Below, in pieces: positions 12,369-28,065 of a stretch of DNA of 64,000 bases. Source of the stretch: Andrena cerasifolii (Eukaryota; Arthropoda; Insecta; Hymenoptera; Andrenidae); assembly GCF_050908995.1 (NCBI RefSeq), contig NW_027485030.1, forward strand, positions 1 through 64,000. Direction: 5' to 3'. Numbering within the stretch: the first letter of the stretch is position 1; every line of letters starts with the position of its first letter. The notes beneath the pieces are model-generated. The model searched no databases, was not told the origin of the DNA, and worked only from the letters and a program-made list of their open reading frames with translations. Made by a program: the position numbers and the translations under genes.

Positions 12369-15314
12369 AAACCGATATTGAAAAACTGATATTGAAAAAC
12401 TGATATTGAAAAACTGATATTGCAAAACCGATATTGAATCCGATATTAGAACCGATATTGAAAAACCGATATTGAAAAACAAATATTGAAAAACTGATAT
12501 CGAAAAACTGATATTGAAAAACCGATATTGAAAACCCGATATTGAATCCAATATTAGAACCGATATTCAAAAACCGATATTGGAGAACAAATATTGAAAA
12601 ACTGATATCGAAAAACTGATATTGAAAACCCGATATTGAAAAACCGATATTGAAAAACCGATATTGAATCCGATATTAGAACCGATATTGAAAAGCCGAT
12701 ATTGATTCCGATATTAGAACCGATATTGAAAAACCGATATTGAAAAACCGATATTGAAGAACAAATATTGAAAAACCGATATTGAAAAACTGATATTGAA
12801 ACCGATATTAGAACCGATATTGAAAAACCGATATTGAAAAACCTATATCGAAAAACTGATATTGCAAAACCGATATTGAAAAACCGATATTGAAAACCCG
12901 ATATTGAATCCGATATTAGAACCGATATTCAAAAACCGATATTGGAGAACAAATATTGAAAAACTGATATCGAAAAACTGATACTGAAAACCCGATATTG
13001 AAAAACCGATATTGAAAAACCGATATTGAAAAACCGATATTGAATCCGATATTAGAACCGATATTGAAAAACCGATATTGAATCCGATATTGGAACCGAT
13101 ATACAAAAACCGACATTGGAGAACAAATATTGAAAAACTGATATCGAAAAACTGATATTGAAAAACCGATATTGAAAAGCCGATATTGATTCCGATATTA
13201 GAACCGATATTGAAAAACCGATATTGAAAAACTGATATTGAAACCGATATTAGAACCGATATTGAAAAACCGATATTGAAAAACCGATAATGAAACCGAT
13301 ATTAGAACCGATATTGAAAAACCGATATTGAAAAACAAATATTGAAAAACTGATATCGAAAAACTGATATTGAAAAACCGATATTGAAGAGCCGATATTG
13401 ATTCCGATATTAGAACCGATATTGAAAAACAAATGTTGAAAAACTGATATCCAAAAACTGATATTGAAAAACCGATATTGAAAAACCGATATTGAAGAAC
13501 AAATATTGAAAAACCGATATTGAAACACTGATATTGAAACCTATATTAGAACCGATATTGAAAAACCGATATTGAAAAACCGATATTGAAAAACCTATAT
13601 CGAAAAACTGATATTGCAAAACCGATATTGAAAAACCGATATTGAAAAACCTATATCGAAAAACTGATATTGCAAAACCGATATTGAATCCGATATTAGA
13701 ACCGATATTGAAAAACCGATATTGAAAAACAAATATTGAAAAACTGATATCGAAAAACTGATATTGAAAAACCGATATTGAAAACCCGATATTGAAAAAC
13801 AAATATTGAAAAACTGATATCGAAAAACTGATATTGAAACCGATATTAGAACCGATATTGAAAAACCGATATTGAAAAACCGATATTGAAAAACCTATAT
13901 CGAAAAACTGATATTGCAAAACCGATATTGAAAAACCGATATTGAAAAACCTATATCGAAAAACTGATATTGCAAAACCGATATTAAAAAACCGATATTG
14001 AAAAACCTATATCGAAAAACTGATATTGCAAAACCGATATTGAATCCGATATTAGAACCGATATTGAAAAACCGATATTGAAAAACAAATATTGAAAAAC
14101 TGATATCGAAAAACTTATATCGAAAAACTGATATTGCAAAACCGATATTGAATCCGATATTAGAACCGATATTGAAAAACCGATATTGAAAAACAAATAT
14201 TGAAAAACTGATATCGAAAAACTGATATTGAAAAACCGATTATGAAAAACTGATATTGAAACCGATATTAGAACCGATATTGAAAAACCGATATTGAAAA
14301 ACCGATATTGAAAAACCTATATCGAAAAACTGATATTGAAAAACTGATATTGAAACCGATATTAGAACCGATATTGAAAAACCGATATTGAAAAACCGAT
14401 ATTGAAAAACCTATATCGAAAAACTGATATTGCAAAACCGATATTGAATCCGATATTAGAACCGATATTGAAAAACCGATATTGAAAAACAAATATTGAA
14501 AAACTGATATCGAAAAACTGATATTGAAAAACCGATATTGAAAACCCGATATTGAAAAACAAATATTGAAAAACTGATATCGAAAAACTGATATTGAAAA
14601 ACCGATATTGAAAAACCGATATTGAAGAACAAATAATGAAAAACCGATATTGAAAAACTGATATTGAAACCGATATTAGAACCGATATTGAAAAACCGAT
14701 ATTGAAAAACCGATATTGAAAAACCTATATCGAAAAACTGATATTGCAAAACCGATATTGAATCCGATATTAGAACCGATATTGAAAAACCGATATTGAA
14801 AAACAAATATTGAAAAACTGATATCGAAAAACTGATATTGAAAAACCGATATTGAAAAACCGATATTGAAGAACAAATATTGAAAAACCGATATTGAAAA
14901 ACTGATATTGAAACCGATATTAGAACCGATATTGAAAAACCGATATTGAAAAACCGATATTGAAAAACCTATATCGAAAAACTGATATTGCAAAACCGAT
15001 ATTGAAAAACCGATATTGAAAAACCTATATCGAAAAACTGATATTGCAAAACCGATATTGAATCCGATATTAGAACCGATATTGAAAAACCGATATTGAA
15101 AAACAAATATTGAAAAACTGATATCGAAAAACTGATATTGAAAAACCGATATTGAAAACCCGATATTGAATCCGATATTAGAACCGATATTCAAAAACCG
15201 ATATTGGAGAACAAATATTGAAAAACTGATATCGAAAAACTGATATTGAAAAACCGATATTGAAAAGCCGATATTGAAACCGATATTAGAACCGATATTG
15301 AAAAACCGATATTG
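12094..15314 (+). repeat. Higher-order block H, copy 1
   Basis: It matches 28066-31286 at an offset of 15972 bp. Two compensating 14-bp indels occur: one A unit is absent near 12690 and one extra A unit is present near 13010. Shared derived variants include TCCAATATT (12550/28522), ATACTG (about 12982/28968), GAAGAGCC (about 13388/29360), GAAACACTG (about 13524/29496) and CCTATATTAG (13540/29512). Its right half also matches 17407-19056, and most of it matches 20.6-23.1 kb. Confidence 0.88.
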
Positions 15315-17406
15315 GAGAACAAATATTGAAAAACCGATATTGAAAAACTGATATTGAAACCGATATTAGAACCGATATTGAAAAACCGATATTGAAAAAC
15401 CGATAATGAAACCGATATTAGAACCGATATTGAAAACCCGATATTGAAAAACAAATATTGAAAAACTGATATCGAAAAACTGATATTGAAAAACCGATAT
15501 TGAAGAACAAATATTGAAAAACCGATATTGAAAAACTGATATTGAAACCGATATTAGAACCGATATTGAAAAACCGATATTGAAAAACCGATATTGAAAA
15601 ACCTATATCGAAAAACTGATATTGCAAAACCGATATTGAAAAACCGATATTGAAAAACCTATATCGAAAAACTGATATTGAAAAACTGATATTGAAACCG
15701 ATATTAGAACCGATATTGAAAAACCGATATTGAAAAACCGATATTGAAAAACCTATATCGAAAAACTGATATTGCAAAACCGATATTGAATCCGATATTA
15801 GAACCGATATTGAAAAACCGATATTGAAAAACAAATATTGAAAAACCGATATTGAAAAACTGATATTGAAACCGATATTAGAACCGATATTGAAAAACCG
15901 ATATTGAAAAACCTATATCGAAAAACTGATATTGCAAAACCGATATTGAAAAACCGATATTGAAAACCCGATATTGAATCCGATATTAGAACCGATATTC
16001 AAAAACCGATATTGGAGAACAAATATTGAAAAACTGATATCGAAAAACTGATATTGAAAACCCGATATTGAAAAACCGATATTGAAAAACCGATATTGAA
16101 TCCGATATTAGAACCGATATTGAAAAACCGATATTGAATCCGATATTGGAACCGATATACAAAAACCGACATTGGGGAACAAATATTGAAAAACTGATAT
16201 CGAAAAACTGATATTGAAAAACCGATATTGAAAAGCCGATATTGATTCCGATATTAGAACCGATATTGAAAAACCGATATTGAAAAACAAATATTGAAAA
16301 ACTGATATCGAAAAACTGATATTGAAAAACCGATATTGAAAAACCGATATTGAAGAACAAATATTGAAAAACCGATATTGAAAAACTGATATTGAAACCG
16401 ATATTAGAACCGATATTGAAAAACCGATATTGAAAAACCGATAATGAAACCGATATTAGAACCGATATTGAAAAACCGATATTGAAAAACAAATATTGAA
16501 AAACTGATATCGAAAAACTGATATTGAAAAACCGATATTGAAAAGCCGATATTGATTCCGATATTAGAACCGATATTGAAAAACCGATATTGAAAAACAA
16601 ATGTTGAAAAACTGATATCGAAAAACTGATATTGAAAAACCGATATTGAAAAACCGATATTGAAGAACAAATATTGAAAAACCGATATTGAAAAACTGAT
16701 ATTGAAACCGATATTAGAACCGATATTGAAAAACCGATATTGAAAAACCGATATTGAAAAACCGATAATGAAACCGATATTAGAACCGATATTGAAAAAC
16801 CGATATTGAAAAACAAATATCGAAAAACTGATATTGAAAACCCGATATTGAAAAACCGATATTGAAAAACCGATATTGAATCCGATATTAGAACCGATAT
16901 TGAAAAACCGATATTGAATCCGATATTGGAACCGATATACAAAAACCGACATTGGGGAACAAATATTGAAAAACTGATATCGAAAAACTGATATTGAAAA
17001 ACCGATATTGAAAAGCCGATAATGATTCCGATATTAGAACCGATATTGAAAAACAAATATTGAAAAACTGATATCGAAAAACTGATATTGAAAAACCGAT
17101 ATTGAAACCGATATTAGAACCGATATTGAAAAACCGATATTGAAAAACAAATATTGAAAAACTGATATCGAAAAACTGATATTGAAAAACCGATATTGAA
17201 AAGCCGATAATGATTCCGATATTAGAACCGATATTGAAAAACAAATATTGAAAAACTGATATCGAAAAACTGATATTGAAAAACCGATATTGAAAAACCG
17301 ATATTGAATCCGATATTAGAACCGATATTGAAAAACCGATATTGAAAAACAAATATTGAAAAACTGATATCGAAAAACTGATATTGAAAAACCGATATTG
17401 AAAACC
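15315..17406 (+). repeat. Array segment with two X markers of the GGGG type
   Basis: X markers (CGACATT at 16167 and 16947) are followed by GGGGAAC rather than the GGAGAAC found left of here. The interval 15761-17316 is repeated at 31451-32992 with a 28-bp loss and a 14-bp gain in the second copy. 14375-16688 is repeated at 18117-20430. No unique DNA is present. Confidence 0.85.
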
Positions 17407-20400
17407 CGATATTGAATCCGATATTAGAACCGATATTGAAAAACCGATATTGAAAAACAAATATTGAAAAACTGATATCGAAAAACTGATATTGAAAAAC
17501 CGATATTGAAAACCCGATATTGAAAAACAAATATTGAAAAACTGATATCGAAAAACTGATATTGAAACCGATATTAGAACCGATATTGAAAAACCGATAT
17601 TGAAAAACCGATATTGAAAAACCTATATCGAAAAACTGATATTGCAAAACCGATATTGAAAAACCGATATTGAAAAACCTATATCGAAAAACTGATATTG
17701 CAAAACCGATATTAAAAAACCGATATTGAAAAACCTATATCGAAAAACTGATATTGCAAAACCGATATTGAATCCGATATTAGAACCGATATTGAAAAAC
17801 CGATATTGAAAAACAAATATTGAAAAACTGATATCGAAAAACTTATATCGAAAAACTGATATTGCAAAACCGATATTGAATCCGATATTAGAACCGATAT
17901 TGAAAAACCGATATTGAAAAACAAATATTGAAAAACTGATATCGAAAAACTGATATTGAAAAACCGATTATGAAAAACTGATATTGAAACCGATATTAGA
18001 ACCGATATTGAAAAACCGATATTGAAAAACCGATATTGAAAAACCTATATCGAAAAACTGATATTGAAAAACTGATATTGAAACCGATATTAGAACCGAT
18101 ATTGAAAAACCGATATTGAAAAACCGATATTGAAAAACCGATATTGAAAAACCTATATCGAAAAACTGATATTGCAAAACCGATATTGAATCCGATATTA
18201 GAACCGATATTGAAAAACCGATATTGAAAAACAAATATTGAAAAACTGATATCGAAAAACTGATATTGAAAAACCGATATTGAAAACCCGATATTGAAAA
18301 ACAAATATTGAAAAACTGATATCGAAAAACTGATATTGAAAAACCGATATTGAAAAACCGATATTGAAGAACAAATAATGAAAAACCGATATTGAAAAAC
18401 TGATATTGAAACCGATATTAGAACCGATATTGAAAAACCGATATTGAAAAACCGATATTGAAAAACCTATATCGAAAAACTGATATTGCAAAACCGATAT
18501 TGAATCCGATATTAGAACCGATATTGAAAAACCGATATTGAAAAACAAATATTGAAAAACTGATATCGAAAAACTGATATTGAAAAACCGATATTGAAAA
18601 ACCGATATTGAAGAACAAATATTGAAAAACCGATATTGAAAAACTGATATTGAAACCGATATTAGAACCGATATTGAAAAACCGATATTGAAAAACCGAT
18701 ATTGAAAAACCTATATCGAAAAACTGATATTGCAAAACCGATATTGAAAAACCGATATTGAAAAACCTATATCGAAAAACTGATATTGCAAAACCGATAT
18801 TGAATCCGATATTAGAACCGATATTGAAAAACCGATATTGAAAAACAAATATTGAAAAACTGATATCGAAAAACTGATATTGAAAAACCGATATTGAAAA
18901 CCCGATATTGAATCCGATATTAGAACCGATATTCAAAAACCGATATTGGAGAACAAATATTGAAAAACTGATATCGAAAAACTGATATTGAAAAACCGAT
19001 ATTGAAAAGCCGATATTGAAACCGATATTAGAACCGATATTGAAAAACCGATATTGGAGAACAAATATTGAAAAACCGATATTGAAAAACTGATATTGAA
19101 ACCGATATTAGAACCGATATTGAAAAACCGATATTGAAAAACCGATAATGAAACCGATATTAGAACCGATATTGAAAAACCGATATTGAAAAACAAATAT
19201 TGAAAAACTGATATCGAAAAACTGATATTGAAAAACCGATATTGAAGAACAAATATTGAAAAACCGATATTGAAAAACTGATATTGAAACCGATATTAGA
19301 ACCGATATTGAAAAACCGATATTGAAAAACCGATATTGAAAAACCTATATCGAAAAACTGATATTGCAAAACCGATATTGAAAAACCGATATTGAAAAAC
19401 CTATATCGAAAAACTGATATTGAAAAACTGATATTGAAACCGATATTAGAACCGATATTGAAAAACCGATATTGAAAAACCGATATTGAAAAACCTATAT
19501 CGAAAAACTGATATTGCAAAACCGATATTGAATCCGATATTAGAACCGATATTGAAAAACCGATATTGAAAAACAAATATTGAAAAACCGATATTGAAAA
19601 ACTGATATTGAAACCGATATTAGAACCGATATTGAAAAACCGATATTGAAAAACCTATATCGAAAAACTGATATTGCAAAACCGATATTGAAAAACCGAT
19701 ATTGAAAACCCGATATTGAATCCGATATTAGAACCGATATTCAAAAACCGATATTGGAGAACAAATATTGAAAAACTGATATCGAAAAACTGATATTGAA
19801 AACCCGATATTGAAAAACCGATATTGAAAAACCGATATTGAATCCGATATTAGAACCGATATTGAAAAACCGATATTGAATCCGATATTGGAACCGATAT
19901 ACAAAAACCGACATTGGGGAACAAATATTGAAAAACTGATATCGAAAAACTGATATTGAAAAACCGATATTGAAAAGCCGATATTGATTCCGATATTAGA
20001 ACCGATATTGAAAAACCGATATTGAAAAACAAATATTGAAAAACTGATATCGAAAAACTGATATTGAAAAACCGATATTGAAAAACCGATATTGAAGAAC
20101 AAATATTGAAAAACCGATATTGAAAAACTGATATTGAAACCGATATTAGAACCGATATTGAAAAACCGATATTGAAAAACCGATAATGAAACCGATATTA
20201 GAACCGATATTGAAAAACCGATATTGAAAAACGAATATTGAAAAACTGATATCGAAAAACTGATATTGAAAAACCGATATTGAAAAGCCGATATTGATTC
20301 CGATATTAGAACCGATATTGAAAAACCGATATTGAAAAACAAATGTTGAAAAACTGATATCGAAAAACTGATATTGAAAAACCGATATTGAAAAACCGAT

Positions 20401-20597
20401 ATTGAAGAACAAATATTGAAAAACCGATATACAAAAACCGACATTGGGGAACAAATATTGAAAAACTGATATCGAAAAACTGATATTGAAAAACCGATAT
20501 TGAAAAGCCGATAATGATTCCGATATTAGAACCGATATTGAAAAACAAATATTGAAAAACTGATATCGAAAAACTGATATTGAAAAACCGATATTGA
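17407..20597 (+). repeat. Higher-order block H, copy 2 (right half) with its downstream flank
   Basis: It matches 13679-17105. The offset is 3728 bp until about 18102, then 3742 bp because one extra A monomer (14 bp) is present in a run of four. Near 20430 a deletion of about 250 bp relative to copy 1 shifts the offset to 3492. The ATTAAAAAACC variant at 13986 is shared at 17714. A private ACGAATATT occurs near 20232. Confidence 0.87.
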
Positions 20598-23098
20598 AAA
20601 GCCGATAATGATTCCGATATTAGAACCGATATTCAAAAACCGATATTGGAGAACAAATATTCAAAAACCGATATTGAAAAACTGATATTGAAAAACTGAT
20701 ATTGAAAAACTGATATTGCAAAACCGATATTGAATCCGATATTAGAACCGATATTGAAAAACCGATATTGAAAAACAAATATTGAAAAACTGATATCGAA
20801 AAACTGATATTGAAAAACCGATATTGAAAACCCGATATTGAATCCGATATTAGAACCGATATTCAAAAACCGATATTGGAGAACAAATATTGAAAAACTG
20901 ATATCGAAAAACTGATATTGAAAACCCGATATTGAAAAACCGATATTGAAAAACCGATATTGAATCCGATATTAGAACCGATATTGAAAAACCGATATTG
21001 AAAAGCCGATATTGATTCCGATATTAGAACCGATATTGAAAAACCGATATTGAAAAACCGATATTGAAGAACAAATATTGAAAAACCGATATTGAAAAAC
21101 TGATATTGAAACCGATATTAGAACCGATATTGAAAAACCGATATTGAAAAACCTATATCGAAAAACTGATATTGCAAAACCGATATTGAAAAACCGATAT
21201 TGAAAACCCGATATTGAATCCGATATTAGAACCGATATTCAAAAACCGATATTGGAGAACAAATATTGAAAAACTGATATCGAAAAACTGATATTGAAAA
21301 CCCGATATTGAAAAACCGATATTGAAAAACCGATATTGAATCCGATATTAGAACCGATATTGAAAAACCGATATTGAATCCGATATTGGAACCGATATAC
21401 AAAAACCGACATTGGAGAACAAATATTGAAAAACTGATATCGAAAAACTGATATTGAAAAACCGATATTGAAAAGCCGATATTGATTCCGATATTAGAAC
21501 CGATATTGAAAAACCGATATTGAAAAACCGATATTGAAAAACTGATATTGAAACCGATATTAGAACCGATATTGAAAAACCGATATTGAAAAACCGATAA
21601 TGAAACCGATATTAGAACCGATATTGAAAAACCGATATTGAAAAACAAATATTGAAAAACTGATATCGAAAAACTGATATTGAAAAACCGATATTGAAAA
21701 GCCGATATTGATTCCGATATTAGAACCGATATTGAAAAACAAATGTTGAAAAACTGATATCCAAAAACTGATATTGAAAAACCGATATTGAAAAACCGAT
21801 ATTGAAGAACAAATATTGAAAAACCGATATTGAAACACTGATATTGAAACCGATATTAGAACCGATATTGAAAAACCGATATTGAAAAACCGATATTGAA
21901 AAACCTATATCGAAAAACTGATATTGCAAAACCGATATTGAAAAACCGATATTGAAAAACCTATATCGAAAAACTGATATTGCAAAACCGATATTGAATC
22001 CGATATTAGAACCGATATTGAAAAACCGATATTGAAAAACAAATATTGAAAAACTGATATCGAAAAACTGATATTGAAAAACCGATATTGAAAACCCGAT
22101 ATTGAAAAACAAATATTGAAAAACTGATATCGAAAAACTGATATTGAAACCGATATTAGAACCGATATTGAAAAACCGATATTGAAAAACCTATATCGAA
22201 AAACTGATATTGCAAAACCGATATTGAAAAACCGATATTGAAAAACCTATATCGAAAAACTGATATTGCAAAACCGATATTGAATCCGATATTAGAACCG
22301 ATATTGAAAAACCGATATTGAAAAACAAATATTGAAAAACTGATATCGAAAAACTTATATCGAAAAACTGATATTGCAAAACCGATATTGAATCCGATAT
22401 TAGAACCGATATTGAAAAACCGATATTGAAAAACAAATATTGAAAAACTGATATCGAAAAACTGATATTGAAAAACCGATTATGAAAAACTGATATTGAA
22501 ACCGATATTAGAACCGATATTGAAAAACCGATATTGAAAAACCGATATTGAAAAACCTATATCGAAAAACTGATATTGAAAAACTGATATTGAAACCGAT
22601 ATTAGAACCGATATTGAAAAACCGATATTGAAAAACCGATATTGAAAAACCTATATCGAAAAACTGATATTGCAAAACCGATATTGAATCCGATATTAGA
22701 ACCGATATTGAAAAACCGATATTGAAAAACAAATATTGAAAAACTGATATCGAAAAACTGATATTGAAAAACCGATATTGAAAACCCGATATTGAAAAAC
22801 AAATATTGAAAAACTGATATCGAAAAACTGATATTGAAAAACCGATATTGAAAAACCGATATTGAAGAACAAATAATGAAAAACCGATATTGAAAAACTG
22901 ATATTGAAACCGATATTAGAACCGATATTGAAAAACCGATATTGAAAAACCGATATTGAAAAACCTATATCGAAAAACTGATATTGCAAAACCGATATTG
23001 AATCCGATATTAGAACCGATATTGAAAAACCGATATTGAAAAACAAATATTGAAAAACTGATATCGAAAAACTGATATTGAAAAACCGATATTGAAAA
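20598..23098 (+). repeat. Higher-order block H, copy 3
   Basis: It matches 12.33-14.86 kb at offsets of 8296, 8310 and 8240 bp, the changes reflecting whole-monomer indels (+14 and -70 bp). It shares GAAACACTG (about 21834) with copies 1 and 4 but lacks their GAAGAGCC, TCCAATATT and CCTATATTAG changes, so it diverged earlier. The X marker at 21407 is of the GGAG type. Confidence 0.85.
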
Positions 23099-26000
23099 CC
23101 CGATATTGAAAAACAAATATTGAAAAACTGATATCGAAAAACTGATATTGAAAACCCGATATTGAAAAACTGATATTGAAACCGATATTAGAACCGATAT
23201 TGAAAAACCGATATTGAAAAACAAATATTGAAAAACTGATATCGAAAAACTGATATTGAAAAACCGATATTGAAAAACCGATATTGAAGAACAAATATTG
23301 AAAAATCGATATTGAAAAACTGATATTGAAACCGATATTAGAACCGATATTGAAAAACCGATATTGAAAAACCGATATTGAAAAACCTATATCGAAAAAC
23401 TGATATTGCAAAACCGATATTGAAAAACCGATATTGAAAAACCTATATCGAAAAACTGATATTGCAAAACCGATATTGGATCCGATATTAGAACCGATAT
23501 TGAAAAACCGATATTGAAAAACAAATATTGAAAAACTGATATCGAAAAACTGATATTGAAAAACCGATATTGAAAACCCGATATTGAATCCGATATTAGA
23601 ACCGATATTCAAAAACCGATATTGGAGAACAAATATTCAAAAACCGATATTGAAAAACTGATATTGAAAAACTGATATTGAAAAACTGATATTGAAAAAC
23701 TGATATTGAAAAACTGATATTGCAAAACCGATATTGAATCCGATATTAGAACCGATATTGAAAAACCGATATTGAAAAACAAATATTGAAAAACTGATAT
23801 CGAAAAACTGATATTGAAAAACCGATATTGAAAAGCCGATAATGATTCCGATATTAGAACCGATATTGAAAAACAAATATTGAAAAACTGATATCGAAAA
23901 ACTGATATTGAAAAACCGATATTGAAAAACCGATATTGAAACCGATATTAGAACCGATATTGAAAAACCGATATTGAAAAACAAATATTGAAAAACTGAT
24001 ATCGAAAAACTGATATTGAAAAACCGATATTGAAAAGCCGATAATGATTCCGATATTAGAACCGATATTCAAAAACCGATATTGGAGAACAAATATTGAA
24101 AAACTGATATCGAAAAACTGATATTGAAAAGCCGATATTGAAAAACCGATATTGAAAAGCCGATATTGATTCCGATATTAGAACCGATATTGAAAAACCG
24201 ATATTGAAAAACCGATATTGAAAAACAAATATTGAAAAACTGATATCGAAAAACTGATATTGAAAAACCGATATTGAAAAGCCGATAATGATTCCGATAT
24301 TAGAACCGATATTCAAAAACCGATATTGGAGAACAAATATTCAAAAACCGATATTGAAAAACTGATATTGAAAAACTGATATTGAAAAACTGATATTGCA
24401 AAACCGATATTGAATCCGATATTAGAACCGATATTGAAAAACCGATATTGAAAAACCGATATTGAAAAACAAATATTGAAAAACTGATATCGAAAAACTG
24501 ATATTGAAAAACCGATATTGAATCCGATATTAGAACCGATATTGAAAAACCGATATTGAAACCGATATTAGAACCGATATTGAAAAACCGATATTGAAAA
24601 ACCGATATTGAAAAACAAATATTGAAAAACTGATATCGAAAAACTGATATTGAAAAGCCGATATTGATTCCGATATTAGAACCGATATTCAAAAACCGAT
24701 ATTGAAAAACCGATATTGAAAAACCGATATTGAAAAACAAATATTGAAAAACTGATATCGAAAAACTGATATTGAAAAACCGATATTGAAAAACCGATAT
24801 TGAAACCGATATTAGAACCGATATTGAAAAACCGATATTGAAAAACAAATATTGAAAAACTGATATCGAAAAACTGATATTGAAAAACCGATATTGAAAA
24901 GCCGATAATGATTCCGATATTAGAACCGATATTGAAAAACCGATATTGAAAAACAAATATTGAAAAACTGATATCGAAAAACTGATATTGAAAAACCGAT
25001 ATTGAAAAACCGATATTGAAGAACAAATATTGAAAAACCGATATTGAAAAACTGATATAGAAACCGATATTAGAACCGATATTGAAAAACCGATATTGAA
25101 AAACCGATATTGAAAACCCGATATTGAATCCGATATTAGAACCGATATTCAAAAACCGATATTGGAGAACAAATATTGAAAAACTGATATCGAAAAACTG
25201 ATATTGAAAAACCGATATTGAAAAGCCGATAATGATTCCGATATTAGAACCGATATTGAAAAACAAATATTGAAAAACTGATATCGAAAAACTGATATTG
25301 AAAAACCGATATTGAAAACCCGATATTGAATCCGATATTAGAACCGATATTCAAAAACCGATATTGGAGAACAAATATTGAAAAACTGATATCGAAAAAC
25401 TGATATTGAAAAACCGATATTGAAAAGCCGATAATGATTCCGATATTAGAACCGATATTGAAAAACAAATATTGAAAAACTGATATCGAAAAACTGATAT
25501 TGAAAAACCGATATTGAAAAACCGATATTGAAACCGATATTAGAACCGATATTGAAAAACCGATATTGAAAAACAAATATTGAAAAACTGATATCGAAAA
25601 ACTGATATTGAAAAACCGATATTGAAAAGCCGATAATGATTCCGATATTAGAACCGATATTCAAAAACCGATATTGGAGAACAAATATTCAAAAACCGAT
25701 ATTGAAAAACTGATATTGAAAAACTGATATTGAAAAACTGATATTGCAAAACCGATATTGAATCCGATATTAGAACCGATATTGAAAAACCGATATTGAA
25801 AAACAAATATTGAAAAACTGATATTGCAAAACCGATATTGAATCCGATATTAGAACCGATATTGAAAAACCGATATTGAAAAACAAATATTGAAAAACTG
25901 ATATCGAAAAACTGATATTGAAAAACCGATATTGAAAACCCGATATTGAATCCGATATTAGAACCGATATTCAAAAACCGATATTGGAGAACAAATATTG

Positions 26001-28065
26001 AAAAACTGATATCGAAAAACTGATATTGAAAACCCGATATTGAAAAACCGATATTGAAAAGCCGATATTGATTCCGATATTAGAACCGATATTGAAAAAC
26101 CGATATTGAAAAACCGATATTGAAAAACAAATATTGAAAAACTGATATCGAAAAACTGATATTGAAAAACCGATATTGAAAAGCCGATAATGATTCCGAT
26201 ATTAGAACCGATATTCAAAAACCGATATTGGAGAACAAATATTCAAAAACCGATATTGAAAAACTGATATTGAAAAACTGATATTGAAAAACTGATATTG
26301 CAAAACCGATATTGAATCCGATATTAGAACCGATATTGAAAAACCGATATTGAAAAACAAATATTGAAAAACTGATATCGAAAAACTGATATTGAAAAAC
26401 CGATATTGAAAACCCGATATTGAATCCGATATTAGAACCGATATTCAAAAACCGATATTGGAGAACAAATATTGAAAAACTGATATCGAAAAACTGATAT
26501 TGAAAACCCGATATTGAAAAACCGATATTGAAAAACCGATATTGAATCCGATATTAGAACCGATATTGAAAAACCGATATTGAAAAACAAATATTGAAAA
26601 ACTGATATCGAAAAACTGATATTGAAAAACCGATATTGAAAACCCGATATTGAATCCGATATTAGAACCGATATTCAAAAACCGATATTGAAAAACAAAT
26701 ATTGAAAAACTGATATCGAAAAACTGATATTGAAAAACCGATATTGAAAAGCCGATAATGATTCCGATATTAGAACCGATATTCAAAAACCGATATTGGA
26801 GAACAAATATTCAAAAACCGATATTGAAAAACTGATATTGAAAAACTGATATTGAAAAACTGATATTGCAAAACCGATATTGAATCCGATATTAGAACCG
26901 ATATTGAAAAACCGATATTGAAAAACAAATATTGAAAAACTGATATCGAAAAACTGATATTGAAAAACCGATATTGAAAAGCCGATATTGATTCCGATAT
27001 TAGAACCGATATTGAAAAACCGATATTGAAAAACCGATATTGAAGAACAAATATTGAAAAACCGATATTGAAAAACTGATATTGAAACCGATATTAGAAC
27101 CGATATTGAAAAACCGATATTGAAAACCCGATATTGAATCCGATATTAGAACCGATATTCAAAAACCGATATTGGAGAACAAATATTGAAAAACTGATAT
27201 CGAAAAACTGATATTGAAAACCCGATATTGAAAACCCGATATTGAAAAACCGATATTGAAAAACCGATATTGAATCCGATATTAGAACCGATATTGAAAA
27301 ACCGATATTGAATCCGATATTGGAACCGATATACAAAAACCGACATTGGAGAACAAATATTGAAAAACTGATATCGAAAAACTGATATTGAAAAACCGAT
27401 ATTGAAAAGCCGATATTGATTCCGATATTAGAACCGATATTGAAAAACCGATATTGAAAAACCGATATTGAAAAACTGATATTGAAACCGATATTAGAAC
27501 CGATATTGAAAAACCGATATTGAAACCGATATTAGAACCGATATTGAAAAACCGATATTGAAAAACAAATATTGAAAAACTGATATCGAAAAACTGATAT
27601 TGAAAAACCGATATTGAAAAGCCGATATTGAAACCGATATTAGAACCGATATTGAAAAACCGATATTGAAAAACAAATATTGAAAAACTGATATCGAAAA
27701 ACTGATATTGAAAAACCGATATTGAAAAGCCGATAATGATTCCGATATTAGAACCGATATTGAAAAACCGATATTGAAAAACAAATATTGAAAAACTGAT
27801 ATCGAAAAACTGATATTGAAAAACCGATATTGAAAAACCGATATTGAAGAACAAATATTGAAAAACCGATATTGAAAAACTGATATTGAAACCGATATTA
27901 GAAGCGATATTGAAAAACCGATATTGAAAAACCGATATTGAAAAACCTATATCGAAAAACTGATATTGCAAAACCGATATTGAAAAACCGATATTGAAAA
28001 ACCTATATCGAAAAACTGATATTGCAAAACCGATATTGAAAAACCGATATTGAAAAACCGATATT
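23099..28065 (+). repeat. Mixed array segment colinear with 10.7-12 kb in part
   Basis: 24775-25746 matches 10705-11662 at offsets of 14070 then 14084 bp and includes the ATATAG marker at 25057. 23783-24097 matches 25375-25689 (offset 1592). A five-fold B run lies at 23653-23722. Private changes include AAATCGATATT (23305-23310, the only ATCGAT noticed) and GAAGCGATATT near 27902. An X marker of the GGAG type is at 27341. Confidence 0.8.
23653..23722 (+). repeat. Run of five tandem B monomers
   Basis: Five AAAAACTGATATTG units are consecutive (starts 23653, 23667, 23681, 23695, 23709), followed by an F unit. Equivalent sites have three units (e.g. 1433, 12.38, 20.68, 24.36 kb) or four (11621). 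The variation is in whole monomers, as expected from replication slippage or unequal exchange. Confidence 0.88.
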